From Pohlia nutans (Eukaryota; Streptophyta; Bryopsida; Bryales; Mniaceae), in contig CM040104.1 in assembly GCA_022496805.1 (NCBI GenBank), positions 1,480,650-1,544,649 on the forward strand: a stretch of 64,000 bases of DNA. The letters are read 5' to 3'. Shown piece after piece: positions 47,306 through 58,931 of the stretch; position 1 is the first letter of the stretch, and every line of letters starts with the position of its first letter. The position numbers and the translations under genes were made by a program. The notes under the pieces were generated by a model, which searched no databases, had not been told where the DNA came from, and saw only the letters and a list, made by a program, of their open reading frames with translations.

Positions 47306-49133
47306 GTGTCGAATGACCTTTAAATCTCAAATTATTTAATCATGTATAGAGAAACATGTATAATATTGTGGATTTTAATTTGACAAAATATATACAAGAG
47401 TAAGTTATATTATGAGGTTGTCTCCATAATTTTTTTCCCCTATAAAATGTCATATTTATATAAATTCTATTTTATTTCTAAAAATTGAAAACATAGTGCT
47501 ATTAATATAGTGCCACCGGCGCTCCCAAAAAATTTCAAGTCAAAATTCTTAAATCTGTGTAAGTTAGAGCTACACAGACTTGGAGATCTTACAAAAGATA
47601 AATAAATAGAAATTTGAAAAACCTAAACGGCCGCTTAGGGTTTAGGTCGTGTTTTCGCTTCTTCCTACCTTTCTCTCTTCTCCGCCGCCTTTCCTCTTTG
47701 CCGCTCCTTGCTTGTGCGGCGCTTCTCTTTTCCACCGTCTTGCTTCGCTTGCAAAGTGCCGAATCTTGTATAGTGGTGATTTGCAACGTTAATGCCTCCG
47801 CCTTGGTACAACCCACGTTCTCATCTATTTGTTCTGCATATCTAGATAACCTTGTTTGTGTGGTACTAAACCTTCTACCTTCTTGCTACAGGTCGCATCA
47901 CTTCAACTCTACTATGCGGTTCACACCTCATCTATAAACAAGTTTCAGCACACTACCAAGAATCTTGCTGATTTATCTCACTTCAGCCCCAACTTCTCGT
48001 ACTAAGATCTACTTTGGAGCGCGTCTGATTCTTAGTTTCCTTCAGATTATATTGTGTTTATCACTTCAGTACTTAAATAAGGGTAAGTTTCCGACTTTCA
48101 AATTTCATCTAGATCTAGATCTAAATTCTTTTTAGAGTTTCCAGCTTCATTTAGTATTCAACCACCAAATTGTTGCTATGTGCACATCACAATCTCAAAT
48201 CTCACTTCCAATAACATTTGCTTGTATTTATGAAACTCTGAAATTTGCATCTTTGAGAATTTTTGAATCATCCATATGTTAAATTATTTGTATTATAACC
48301 CACATTCCTTTAAAGTTCTAAATATTTAGGGTTCTGGACATATATCACTTGATGACACAATCTCAAAATCTAGATTATGAGTTTTGTAATTAAGTTCTCA
48401 TCTCACTTATTACCAAATTCTAAATTTTAAAATTCAATGTTTTTTACTTTCAATTTGAGGAGGATGTGTGGAGTTTCTGTGAACATTTTTTGGAGTGAGG
48501 CACATGCCTCACTACTTGAATTGCAATTTGATTTTAAATTTCTAAACTCACCACATACCTCACTTCTTGCATCGTAATCACAATCTCATTCTATGTTCAT
48601 TATGCAAACATACCAAATGTATGCCACATATCTCACTCCATGTGTTTGGTTCTTGATTTGATTGTATTTATGCATTTCACTCATGTAGAATTTAGAAGAT
48701 GAGGCACATGCCTCACCCCCACTGTGTTTGATTTCAATTTTGATTGTACTTGATTAATTTTGCTCATGTGGCATTTTGGAGATGAGGCACAAGCCTCACC
48801 CTTTGTGTTTTATTCATGTTTTTGATGTCAAACACAGTATTGAGGAAAACCGCTCATGGCCAAGTGCGATTTTTGCTTGTTAGTTCAATTCAAATATTGT
48901 GATAATGTATGTAAGGATTTGTAAATTGAGATTTATTTATAAGGGATGCATAGGCTTTAAAAAAACTCTAATTTGCACATTGTTTTTATGTTATTTTATG
49001 AACGATTTTTTTTCACAATAAATCTATTCAACCATACTCAAATAAATATATAAAATATCGACATAAGTATATTAAGAAAAAATTTAAAACATACATAATA
49101 CTTTATTCAAATAGTAAAAATCATCAAACTCAC
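47306..49133. other. CT-rich leader-like block and GTGAGGCACATGCCTCAC motifs, no gene seen
   Basis: At 47625-48000 a CT-rich, GC-richer block with a telobox-like TTAGGGTTTAGG resembles a plant promoter and leader read rightward, but no coding exon follows. From 48480 to 48810 the palindrome-like motif GTGAGGCACATGCCTCAC and variants recur about five times at spacings of roughly 50-100 bases. The same core is in the 57-bp minisatellite. Confidence 0.5.
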
Positions 49134-49175
49134 TTGATAAACAAGCCTGCAAAAACTAGTGCTAATCACCTATAT

Positions 49176-52100
49176 CTATTTCATATATGCAATACGATCG
49201 TGTCGCCACGCAGTCATCATACCCTCAACATCTCGAACATACAATTGTTCTGGATCATCGTCTTTGTTGGGTACCATAAGAGGAGATTCTCCAACAACAA
49301 CCTCCTCTACAGCCACTTTGTAAAATCCCTCTGGTTGCATTCTGTTGTGCAACTGTCTGGATCCTGGAATCGATATGATTCTCGCAATTGCCACTGTAAC
49401 GTCGTCGTGGATATCAAGTAAATTCACACGATCACCAACCTTAAACTCAACTCGATTCGCCGGTGTCTCAGTACTTGCCACACTATGATCAAGCGAGCTG
49501 CTTGGAATCCCGGTCATGACTACCGTTGTAGGTTCTCCCTGTGAAAACGTAGTTATTGCAGATGGTCTCCTCGATGTAATCAAACGTTTTTTCTTCAAAA
49601 AGGTGCTTGATGCCACTGTTTTTCCTTCATCACGCCCAATAATTTTTTCAGTTGCTTTCGTTGGTCTAGAAGAACGTCATAATGGTTGTGTGTTTTCAAC
49701 CGCAAAGCTCTCCAATCCCACTACATTCATAAGTACCGGATCTTTCCTCTTTCTTTTTGTTCCTATCTCTTTTGGAGCTACAACTTTTGGTTCCAACAAA
49801 GATAGTGTATCATCTTCGTCGTCATTGTTGTCCATCTCTGATTCGTCGTCGTCGTCATCATCCTCATCATCGTCCTCGTCCATCTCTGTGTCAGTATGCG
49901 CTTCATGACCTTCCTCTCCTTGTGCCATATCACTTTCTGATCCATAGCCATCAGATTCTTGTGATGGGAATTGAAATACGACCCCGTCACGTTGTCGTAC
50001 CCACTCTGACAGCCTCATGCTCCTCTCATTGTTATCATCAAATGCTAAAATTTCAATCCCTTTGAAACCCTCTTCAATAATGGCTGGAATAGTTGAACTG
50101 AGTTCCACCAACACCAATGCCCAACTTTTGGCAAATAACAATTAACCAATCTTGATATTTCCTCTGGTGTTCTTCTCCTTGCATCTCCCTTTGTTGCTGC
50201 ATATTTTGACTCATGATCATGAAAAACTCGGGGTAGAGGCATCTTCGTACGATAAACATTATCGATAGGGTTGGAATTTTCAGGACATACCATCACAATG
50301 ATCACATCTCCTATTGCATCCATGGATATAACTTCCTGCCCTCCAAATAGTAAGTTTTCCTTCTTTGTCGTTGTCTCTGGTGTAAATGCCCATGTCCCGT
50401 AACGAATGATTCGATGGCTTTCCTCTAAATCTTCTATCAAAGAACGCACGTTTGCACCTTCTGGACAAAGAAACACCACATTCCACCAAGGACAACCACT
50501 CATCCACTTCTCGAGTAACTGAATTGCTTCCTTATAACCTTTTTTGGACCATACTTTGTCCTCTCCTGCTGTACTTCCCCATCGACAGTCCACCACCCAT
50601 AACGTTGGTTTTCCCAACTCACCACCTCCACCTGTAAACAGACCACCTCGATGCATGATATGAATCTCTCGTTGTTCTTCTGATCCTTGCACCTGCTTCT
50701 TCACCTTTGTCTCCCACAACCAACCCTTCAAGCTATAGGTGTCGTTCCCGATTAATTTAACTTTTCCCAGAAACCCTCTACCGTCATTGACAATATCGCG
50801 ATGATGAGCTCTTATAGCTCCAGGTATCTCTTTTGCATACTTTTTCAGTGCAGAAACATAAACGTATAGTGGAGAAGCCCAATGGCTAATAAAGTTTTTG
50901 GTGCCTAATTGCCCCAATGCTACCAATGTGTCATGCTCACCAAACCTTGAAACATCGATCTCCAAAAAATCCTTCATCTTCTTGTAGCTCGCAATGTTGC
51001 CTTCCATCTGTAACCACCGCAAAGCATTCTTCACTGCGTATCGCTGCCGTAATCGTAACGATACAAACTCCAGTGTCTTTGACCCTGGAAATGGCTTGTC
51101 AACGTCGTTAAAGTACAACCTCTGACTTTGTCCCCCCTCATCATAGAGCGCCGTTTGTACAACTTTCTTGTAATCACCATCCAATAAACCCCGCAACGGC
51201 CTCAACCAATTTATTGTCATAGGGGCAATCATTGGTTCTTTGACATCACGATTCTCTTTTTTTGCTTATACATATTTTCTCCATGCTTTTGCTCTTGCGG
51301 GATCCAAATGTAATATACGGTTATCCACCTCCTTCCCAATTCGTACAACGCAATCAAAAGTTTCATCATCATCCCTGCACGCGTGTGAGATCCAATCGTA
51401 CAACTTTGTTGATACCTTGGTGATTGTAAGATTCTTTTCACCCTCCAACTTTTGATTCAACACTGTCGCCATGCACATCAACATATCTCCACGACGCATG
51501 ATATCTCCGTCTTCTCAAGCTTTGGGCCTTCCATAATTAATCCATAGGGCACGAAGTTTCACCAAAGTCTGCCAAGCACTTGCATGACTGTCCTTGCGGT
51601 TCGGAATGTTGAAGTCGTTTTGTCGCTTTGACATCTCAAGGTACATCTTTGAATTGTCATACACCACTACAATAGCTTTTCTGGTGCTAAATACATTATC
51701 CAAATCCTCCTTTGTGATATGGCCATTCTGAAATGCCTCTTGTGCCAAAACGTTGCACGCATACAATATGTGTTGTCCGTCACATGGTTCCCACTTGATT
51801 GTTTGGAACATATCCGTCCATTGATCTTCTTCAGATGCTCCAATGCCCCAACCACTACAAATCTCTTCGAATTGTTGTCGTGTTCCTTCGACATTGAAAT
51901 CCACTTGTTCTTGAATGTTTGCGTCGAAGTACGAAATGGGCCTTAAGGTTAAGGCTGACACGTTCTGTTTTTTCAACAAACGCTCATATATATCTTTGGC
52001 ATGCTCCGTATCCAATATTCGCATATTGGTAAGTGTTGATGAAGGTGGTAGCACATTGTTCATGTTCACCTCAAATTCATGATCTCGCCCAAAAATAAAT

Positions 52101-53139
52101 CCTGCCTCTAGTTCACTAACAGGAGTTGGTCCATCAATTTTGTACTTTGAATTGTCGTTTTCCTCCCTTTCTTCTTGTACATCAGCTTCCATGTCCAATT
52201 GAAAATCATCATCGTGTACGTCATGCCCTTCGATTACACCCGGGTAAACCTCACACTCAAGATCATCGTCCGGACGGCCTCTTCCACGTTCTGTCAACAA
52301 ACCTGATTTTGACATGTAAAAACGTTAGAATTAGTTACATTTTTTTATTAATATTTTAATAAATTCTTTTATGATTTTGTTTAAAGATTTTTTAACAACC
52401 TTTACCAAAAGCCTATTCTTAAAAATATTTCATTAACATTTAAATTTTATTTATTATATAGAGAAGTAAATTCAACAATACTATCTACCTTCTATAGTAT
52501 ATAATTGTAACAAAACGCCATAAATCAGAATTAACAAACCAATGATTAACAACTCCACATACCTGGTGTATAAGAACTGGTTCTTCTTCGTCGGGCAGGT
52601 CCAAATGAGGGATGATGCAGCACTAACGCGAAACACTTTGCAAACGGTGCTGTTAGTGGATCTTCTGGCGGTGGTGTTGGAGCTGTCATGTCCCTTACGG
52701 CTTGCGAAGATGAAGCAGCACCCTTGTTCTTCTCCTCGAGTTTCCGTTTATTCTTGATATGCCTCAACGCAGTAGCATAATTTTCCTTGTCAGTTGCCAT
52801 CATGGTTGTTGCAGCTGCCACAACTGCTTTGCGGCTATCAGCTACTTCTGAAGGTAACTTAGACCACCATTTTGCAACTGTCTTCATCCCACTAATCATA
52901 GGTGTCATTTGAAGCACCGAATCCTCTATCGGCGACAACAAATTTGTTTTCTTCAGCTTAAATTTGAATGTTTCTCCATCCCTTTTGGTTTGGACGAAAA
53001 AGTGTTCCAGCTTCTCCGCCATAATTATGACCTTCTCAATGTTTCCAGAACTTTGTCCAATGCCCGTGATCATACCTCCGTTGCCCAAAAAGTCCTCCGT
53101 TATCCACAGCTCCACCTCGGTTAGACTTTTATATTTCAT
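49176..53139 (-). pseudogene. decayed ParB-like / DNA-methyltransferase-like gene of a probable mobile element
   Basis: Exon 1 (52563-53139) joins exon 2 (52302 down) through a canonical intron (52303-52562). Exon 2 then runs to 49176 with in-frame stops at 51515-51517 (TGA), 51266-51268 (TAA) and 49677-49679 (TGA), and one frameshift near 50075-50140. In order it encodes a ParB-like domain (LTLRPISYF, then CDGQHILYACNVLAQ near 51781, KAIVVVYD and SKRQNDFN); a region that reads like a beta-class DNA methyltransferase with a changed active site (VVDCRWG near 50590 where DPPW/Y is expected) and a weak SAM-motif-like stretch (VLVELSSTIPAI and IEILAFDD); a long acidic linker; and a C-terminal domain beginning FKVGDRVNLLDIHDD, similar in layout to plant transposase C-termini. 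Exon 1 is basic and Lys-rich towards its end. The start at 53139 is uncertain. The domain calls are by eye and need profile searches. Confidence 0.55.
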
Positions 53140-54859
53140 CCAGTAGCCGTAGTCATAAAACGCCGTTGTGACAGATATTGCCCCGCGTCCATGATTTTAC
53201 CCTGAGTGTACACAATAACACCGGTTAATACCTAAAGTATGAATTAATTATATATCATATAAATCTATGTAATGCAAAAATGAAACAAATGTTTATATTT
53301 CTTAAAACAAAATTAAATTTCTTGGACTTTATAATATATTACATACTTGTTATACACATAATAAAAAATAATTCAATATCCTAAAGGTTTCCATTAAACA
53401 AATTGAACATTGGAGCAAAACAACATCAAGAACATTGATTTCTTGTACCTGTTTGTGCGATGTTGTAAGTCAAGTGCAATTTCGGAATCGCTATAGCTTC
53501 ACCAATCGTATTTGTATATATGAGCCTGCCATGTATAATATAAGATATTAATTACCACCAAGCATAAAAATATGTCTATACAACTACATTTCAACATAAA
53601 AATTAAAACAAAGACAAAACTTTCCATTTGAAACCACATGCCAATAATAAACCTATTACTATGTTTTATGTATTCTATATGAAATACTTTTAATTGATGA
53701 CCGTGTAATTCTTGAATAAGTCATGATTTTTTTCAAAATACTTATATATATCATATTCAAATTAAAAATTTATATATAGGAAATTGAAAAGATAAAAAAC
53801 CAAATACAATACAAAATTCCACCATACATGCTTGCAAAAATACATTATTGTAAAATTATTACCACTAATCAAAAAAATTGATAATAATTCATATATTACT
53901 AGTATCGTCCTACACTTTATTATTTCATGTTACTCAACCTCTTTAATATCATAGTGGTTGACCTTTCTAATATCACCTAAAGGGATCATACGTACGGACA
54001 AAATTCTATTATATATATAATATTTATATATATATATATATACACACATAGATTAGCTTTAATACTCTACATCTATGTTAGAAATTTATAAGGAAAGAAC
54101 TAAACAATTTTTTTTAAAACTTGAGTTCATTTTATAAACAACTTTATAAACTCAAGTTCTATCGAGTTCAATTTATAAACAAGATTTCATTAATTTTGAA
54201 AAAGATTTGTTCTTGACCACAATTAACCAATACATATAAAATCTAGGAAATAAAAAATATCAACAATACCATAAATATAATATAATACTAAAAGAACATA
54301 AGTTAATTTATTATTCACTTAAAAACAATTCGATACTTAACGTTTTTTTTTTTTTTTTTTCTACATGGAACTTAATCTCAAAACGTATAAATTGACCAAC
54401 TAAGCATGTCTGAATAATTTCACCAATTCAAAAAATACACAAATACAAATCACCAAAAATGAACAATAAATAAGGGCTCTCACCCGCAGTACCACCGTGA
54501 CGATTGCAAAAGACTTCGATATTCTTCTACTACGGCTTATATGGTCTCAAACAACATAAGGAAAAAAAATAAAAAAAGTAAACGTAAAAGTTTTCGAAAA
54601 CATTTCCTTCACTTAACTCCCACTTAGGAGTACTTTTGGAGAAAAAGTTACAACAATACAAGTAGAACTCGTACTGCCTTGTTCATAGGATTGATCGCTA
54701 CCATTGAACCCTCTAATCTGCAACTATCACTAAATGCCTATCATTTTCACTAAACTGTCATTTTCATCCCCACAATTTCCCCAGCTGCAGCATACAAGGT
54801 ATCCCATGCATCTTGATAACTAGAAGAAGGTGTTGACGATGGAGGAAAAACTTGGGATG
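53140..54859. other. very AT-rich intergenic region, no gene seen
   Basis: Strongly AT-rich, with an AT microsatellite at about 54010-54043 and a T-run at 54343-54360. It may include the 5' end of the element that carries the gene at 49-53 kb, but I found no convincing terminal repeat. Confidence 0.4.
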
Positions 54860-55384
54860 AACCTCGTGAGGAGCCTTCTGAGTTGCACCATTGTGTAACA
54901 GTTTGGCATATGATACTTGTTTGAAATACACTTGTAAGGGCAAGCTGCTTCTGTGATGCCTCCTGTGACGGCTTGGCAGTTTCTTAGGTGGACATGGCTT
55001 GCACAATTCAGGCTTCCAGCCAGTCTCATTCTTGAACATTCCAACTGGACATTCCTGTCATGATAAAACTCCATCATCAGATTGACAAAGCTGATCAAGC
55101 CAGTTGTTCATGATTCCAAATTCTCATGCATTACATGCAACTACTCCTTTTTCAAGGTAGTCTAACCCTCCAAACAGATCAGCCTTCCTTTCTGAAGGAA
55201 TTTTAACCAAGCAAATTGAGGTGACAACTTGACAATGTTAACAGGAATTTTCTAATTGCGTCTAAGAGGCTGATGAAGGTTGCTGTGGAAAGAATGTCAG
55301 CATGTATAGTAACAAAGAATTGAGAAGAATACATTGACAAAATCTAAACATTTTTTTGGCAGCAACAAAATTTACTTTTACCAC

Positions 55385-55420
55385 TTAACCCCTAAGGACC
55401 AAGGATTCATCAATTTTAAA
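55385..55420. mobile_element. possible TTAA-element left end (K)
   Basis: TTAACCCCTAAGGACCAAGG resembles the ends of the other TTAA elements and lies in the intron of the pseudogene fragment. I could not find the opposite end. Confidence 0.3.
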
Positions 55421-55644
55421 TGACAAACTGAATCGATCATATTGTGAAAAATATTATTAAGATGAGACCAAATTTTATATCACTGGAATCAGTGAAGAAT
55501 ATAGCATGGTTATGGAAAGTTTAAATTTCAACATTCTTTCTGAATTATAGAATACATGAGTACTATACAAACTTATCAAATAAATGAAAAGAGGCACTTA
55601 TGGTGGTTTCTGGAATTACATGGTGTGTGGCTGTGGTGGCGCAG

Positions 55645-55785
55645 GAGAGGGATGTGAGTGAGGAGTCGGGATGGAAACTGGTGCATGGAGATGTGTTCCG
55701 GGCTCCTCGGCAGCTTGTGCTGTTGTCAGCATTGGTGGGGAATGGTGCGCAGCTGGCGATGCTGGTGTTGCTGGTGATCCTGTTG
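55645..55785 (+). pseudogene. isolated exon of a TM9SF (transmembrane nine) protein
   Basis: After an acceptor-like GTGGCGCAG the frame reads [20 protein letters not shown], then [18 protein letters not shown], ending at a donor-like CTGTT|GTAAAA. This matches the conserved region just before and within the first membrane helix after the lumenal domain of TM9SF/endomembrane protein 70 family members. The frame is open. No other TM9SF exon is nearby. Confidence 0.85.
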
Positions 55786-56267
55786 TAAAAAAAAAGGTTC
55801 AAAATTTCAACCTGCTTTCATTCAGAGTTGAAACAGTTAAAAGAATAACTCAATTCTCAAAAGTACTAAAAACTCAAATTCCTAACAATACGTTACCAAA
55901 ACTGTATGACTCAAGAAAGCATCACTTGAAGTGTATTCTTATTTCTTAAAACCTTGAAATCAGCTCCAAAGTAACTTCTGATTCGACACGCTCTTAGTGC
56001 AAGAACTCGTAACACAAACAGTTACCAGAAAATCCAAGAGGCTAATTACCTTACAGAAGATGCCATGAAGGCCAGGTGGACAAGCAATGCCACTTATAGT
56101 ACCATCCTCTCCGTCCACAGATTTAGCATCTCCAGCAAGCCACTCTCTGTTCACACATTTCAAGTAGAGGTACCTTTAGATTTCTTGGGTGTTTCACGTT
56201 GCACAAGCTTGCTGTCTGCATTGTGATATTTTGAGGATTTCCGCCTGTCCTCGTCTGCATCAGATAG

Positions 56268-58931
56268 TTACACATCGTCAAACACAGACGCTGTCTTACG
56301 CCTCATCCCTAAAATGTAAACAGCTTCGTTGATTTAAAGTCAACTGATGCGGTCAGTAAATACATTGAACTCTGTGACCGCATTCAATATGGTTTCGCCC
56401 AATAAGATCCCACGATTAGGTTCAGAAAGTGATAATGGGAAGTTCATGCTAACCAAATACAACGTTAAGAGCACGTTAAATTAATGTTAAGTTAATAGTT
56501 ACCAGTATGATATCAAATTAATGTCAACGACACTTACATCACCCCAACATTAAGTGAACGCCACTTGTAGCACAGTAACATTAACTCAAAAGGCCTTACT
56601 CCTAACTGAAGATTTTGCCAATCTAGCGGAGGGGTTCTATGGTCAATAATTCACTCTGCACCCGTACTATCACTTTTGTCCATTTAGTTCTTAACAACTT
56701 CAAAAGCTGCAAAATATTTTAGCACAGTACCTCGACGTTGAGTCGGACGAGTGTTTTCCTTGCCAGCTGCAAAGTCCTTGGCTCTGCACAGCGCAAAAGA
56801 ACGGCTCCATAAATTTAAATTCTCACCAAGAGACAGTAATTATCATTCACCAATTCGCATGTACACAGAAACAGATTTCCCTCATGATTTCATAGCTAGT
56901 CGATCATTGCAACTAATTATCACAGAAACTTCTTAAAAAGCTAAGGTTACCTGGTAGTGGCATTATTATTCGCTCTGTAAGGGCGGGTGTGCAGCTTGGC
57001 ATTAACAGGGTTCAAGTGAATCCCCGAAATAGTACTCTGAAGATTCTGCAGACGCGCAACCACCTGCTCAACCTCAAAACCACAAAAATCTTATTAAGCA
57101 ATCCACAACTACTAAAACTCGTCACAAGAAAAAATCCCAAGAATCCCAATATATTGGCACACATACAGAAGAGATATGGACACACGACACCTTTCACTTC
57201 ATCCATAGCTTGGACAGGTTGCATTCACGTTAGCACAGAATTCAAACATTCAAATCCACCCAGACATACAGAAAGATTTGACTAAGGTTGAGCATCAGCT
57301 TAGATGTGGCAGAGATCAAGGGCACAAATTTGTGGCTTGCAGCTGCAGCTACTAGGCACTTGTAAAATGTTCTGAATTTGCTCACTGTTTGGATGTTATG
57401 CTGTATTTCACATATTTATGGCAGTCAGCACCCATGCTTGGAAGACAAAGTATAAATGAAAATCATGTACAAGAGAGCGTCTACCTGAAGAGGACTTCTG
57501 AACGATGACTGAAGATTCCAAGAGAAAATAAACTCCAAGTGAATCCAAGCAAAGTTACAGTATCATGACAGCGACGGTCACTCACTCAATATACTTATAC
57601 TGTCAGAAGCGCAAGAACAGTAAATCACCAAACAGCATCAGGAAAGAACCGAAAATACCCTCCGAAAATTCCCTCCGAAAATTCAGGCCACCATTCCCGG
57701 AAAAAAAAAACAAGAATGATCACTACACCAAAAATCTCTCAAACCCTCTCAAGCAACAAAAAAAAGTCGGAAGCTCTCCATCTTGGAAACCTCGCCTTCA
57801 AACACCGAAACAGACGGCGAAATTCAAGGAGCGAGTATTTCACATTCTCTGGAAATTTGTAAGATCCAGACCAGGACTTCTCCCTCTTCACTGGTAATAG
57901 CCTGTCCATCCCTGTTTGTTTAAAGAATCTGAGTTCCCAAGACTGGGAGCGGGAGTTCCCATCAAGGAGAGGTCTGCGGCCGCAGACCTCTGCACCTCCC
58001 CTCAACGCACATGTCTGCGGCCGCAGACCTCCGCCCCCACAGCATCTTCCGCATACTGCTAACTATAAACTCTATGCTCCAACCTACAGCAGTCTTTTCT
58101 GTTGGTGTGCTTCCGTAGCTGCACTCAGAGCATTGACAATTTATTGAAGTACCTGATTCCAGAAGGTCGAATCTTGGCTGGCTCATCCGGTAAGTACCTC
58201 TCGCCACTCCATCGCAACTCAATCTTTTTTGTGGTTTGTCCTCAGAACGTTTTGGTGAGCAGATTTTGAAAATTGGCCACAACGCCTCGTACTTTCTCTT
58301 GCCTTCGTGAGTTTCATTCTCAGCTGCGTGCCACAATCACAAATCAGTTAGCTCCTGTACAACCAGCAAATGGGATAGCTCCATAAAACCCTAAACAATG
58401 AAACATTAGAGAACCACCGCCATTGATCGCGATTGAGTTGAAGCTTCCAGTGGGAGAGGTGAACAGCTTATGAGTTGCTCGCTTAGACTTCTCAGGGCTC
58501 CGCACACCCAGGCGTGGAGACAAGGTCCGAGATAGCTTGGCAGTTGCACCCAATTTGGCAGTTTGGTGCCCAGTTTGGCTGTCGGAGTTAGGAAAGATTA
58601 CCTTGAATTTGTTCACGGGCTTCGACGATTGCACTTTGCCATTCATGGTCCTCTGCACCTGAGACTTGCGTGGGAATGCTATGTCCCTCCTTTTCCCATC
58701 CCTGGAAAGCGGCTTCTTCGGCTCCGGAACCGGCTTAGCTGGAGTCGTCGTCTTCACAGGCCCGTCTAGAAGTGCCTCTGCAACCAGCGTTGCAATATCA
58801 GCGCACCATGGTTGATGAGTCTCCTTCTCAGCAAAAAATAAATAAAATAAAAGAAGCAGGAAATTGCACTTGCAACGAAACTAGAACGTACAGCAAGAGC
58901 CTCGGGCGAGAAATCCGAAGAGCTTTGGCAT
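56268..58931 (-). CDS. unrecognised basic, Ser/Lys-rich protein with a KEN motif
   Basis: Proposed exons in coding order are 58415-58826, 58198-58323, from 57911 to about 57806 (or shorter), 57485-57532, 56951-57072, 56731-56783 and 56268-56308 (stop). Phases agree at all joins except the end of the third exon, which I could not settle. A candidate first exon starts at the ATG at 58931 (MPKLFGFLARG), but its phase does not fit the next exon. The protein has about 300 residues: WCADIATLVAEALLDGP near the start, then a basic Ser/Pro-rich region (LSRTLSPRLGVRSPEKSKRA), a probable coiled segment (EQVVARLQNLQSTISGIHL) and a tail with AAGKENTRPTQRR and RRKTASVFDDV. KEN is a known APC/C degron, which with the SP sites would suit a cell-cycle protein, but that is inference. 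I recognise no family. Confidence 0.5.

Larger units (their letters stand above)
54860..56146 (-). pseudogene. fragment of a cysteine-rich plant 'glycine-rich protein' (At4g32920/At5g11700 type)
   Basis: Two exons are recognisable. The first, 56050-56146, reads GDAKSVDGEDG and GIACPPGLHGIFC, ending at a GT donor. The second, from 55054 downwards, reads ECPVGMFKNETGWKPELCKP and CPPKKLPS. After a frameshift near 54970 it continues GGITEAACPYKCISNKYHMP and NCYT. This order is characteristic of the large plant cell-surface proteins annotated as glycine-rich protein. The frameshift, loss of the downstream membrane segment and lack of the many upstream exons mark it as a pseudogene fragment. A TM9SF exon sits in its intron on the other strand. 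Confidence 0.75.

Noticed and set aside
47106..47306. Open frame with repeated GVACASPLKIQTRQNIVI
   Set aside because: It exists only because the minisatellite unit is 57 bases, a multiple of three.
47951..47964. CACTACCAAGAATC, like a CACTA transposon left end
   Set aside because: Matches the usual CACTA start well, but no partner ending CTTGGTAGTG was found to the right. Kept as coincidence.
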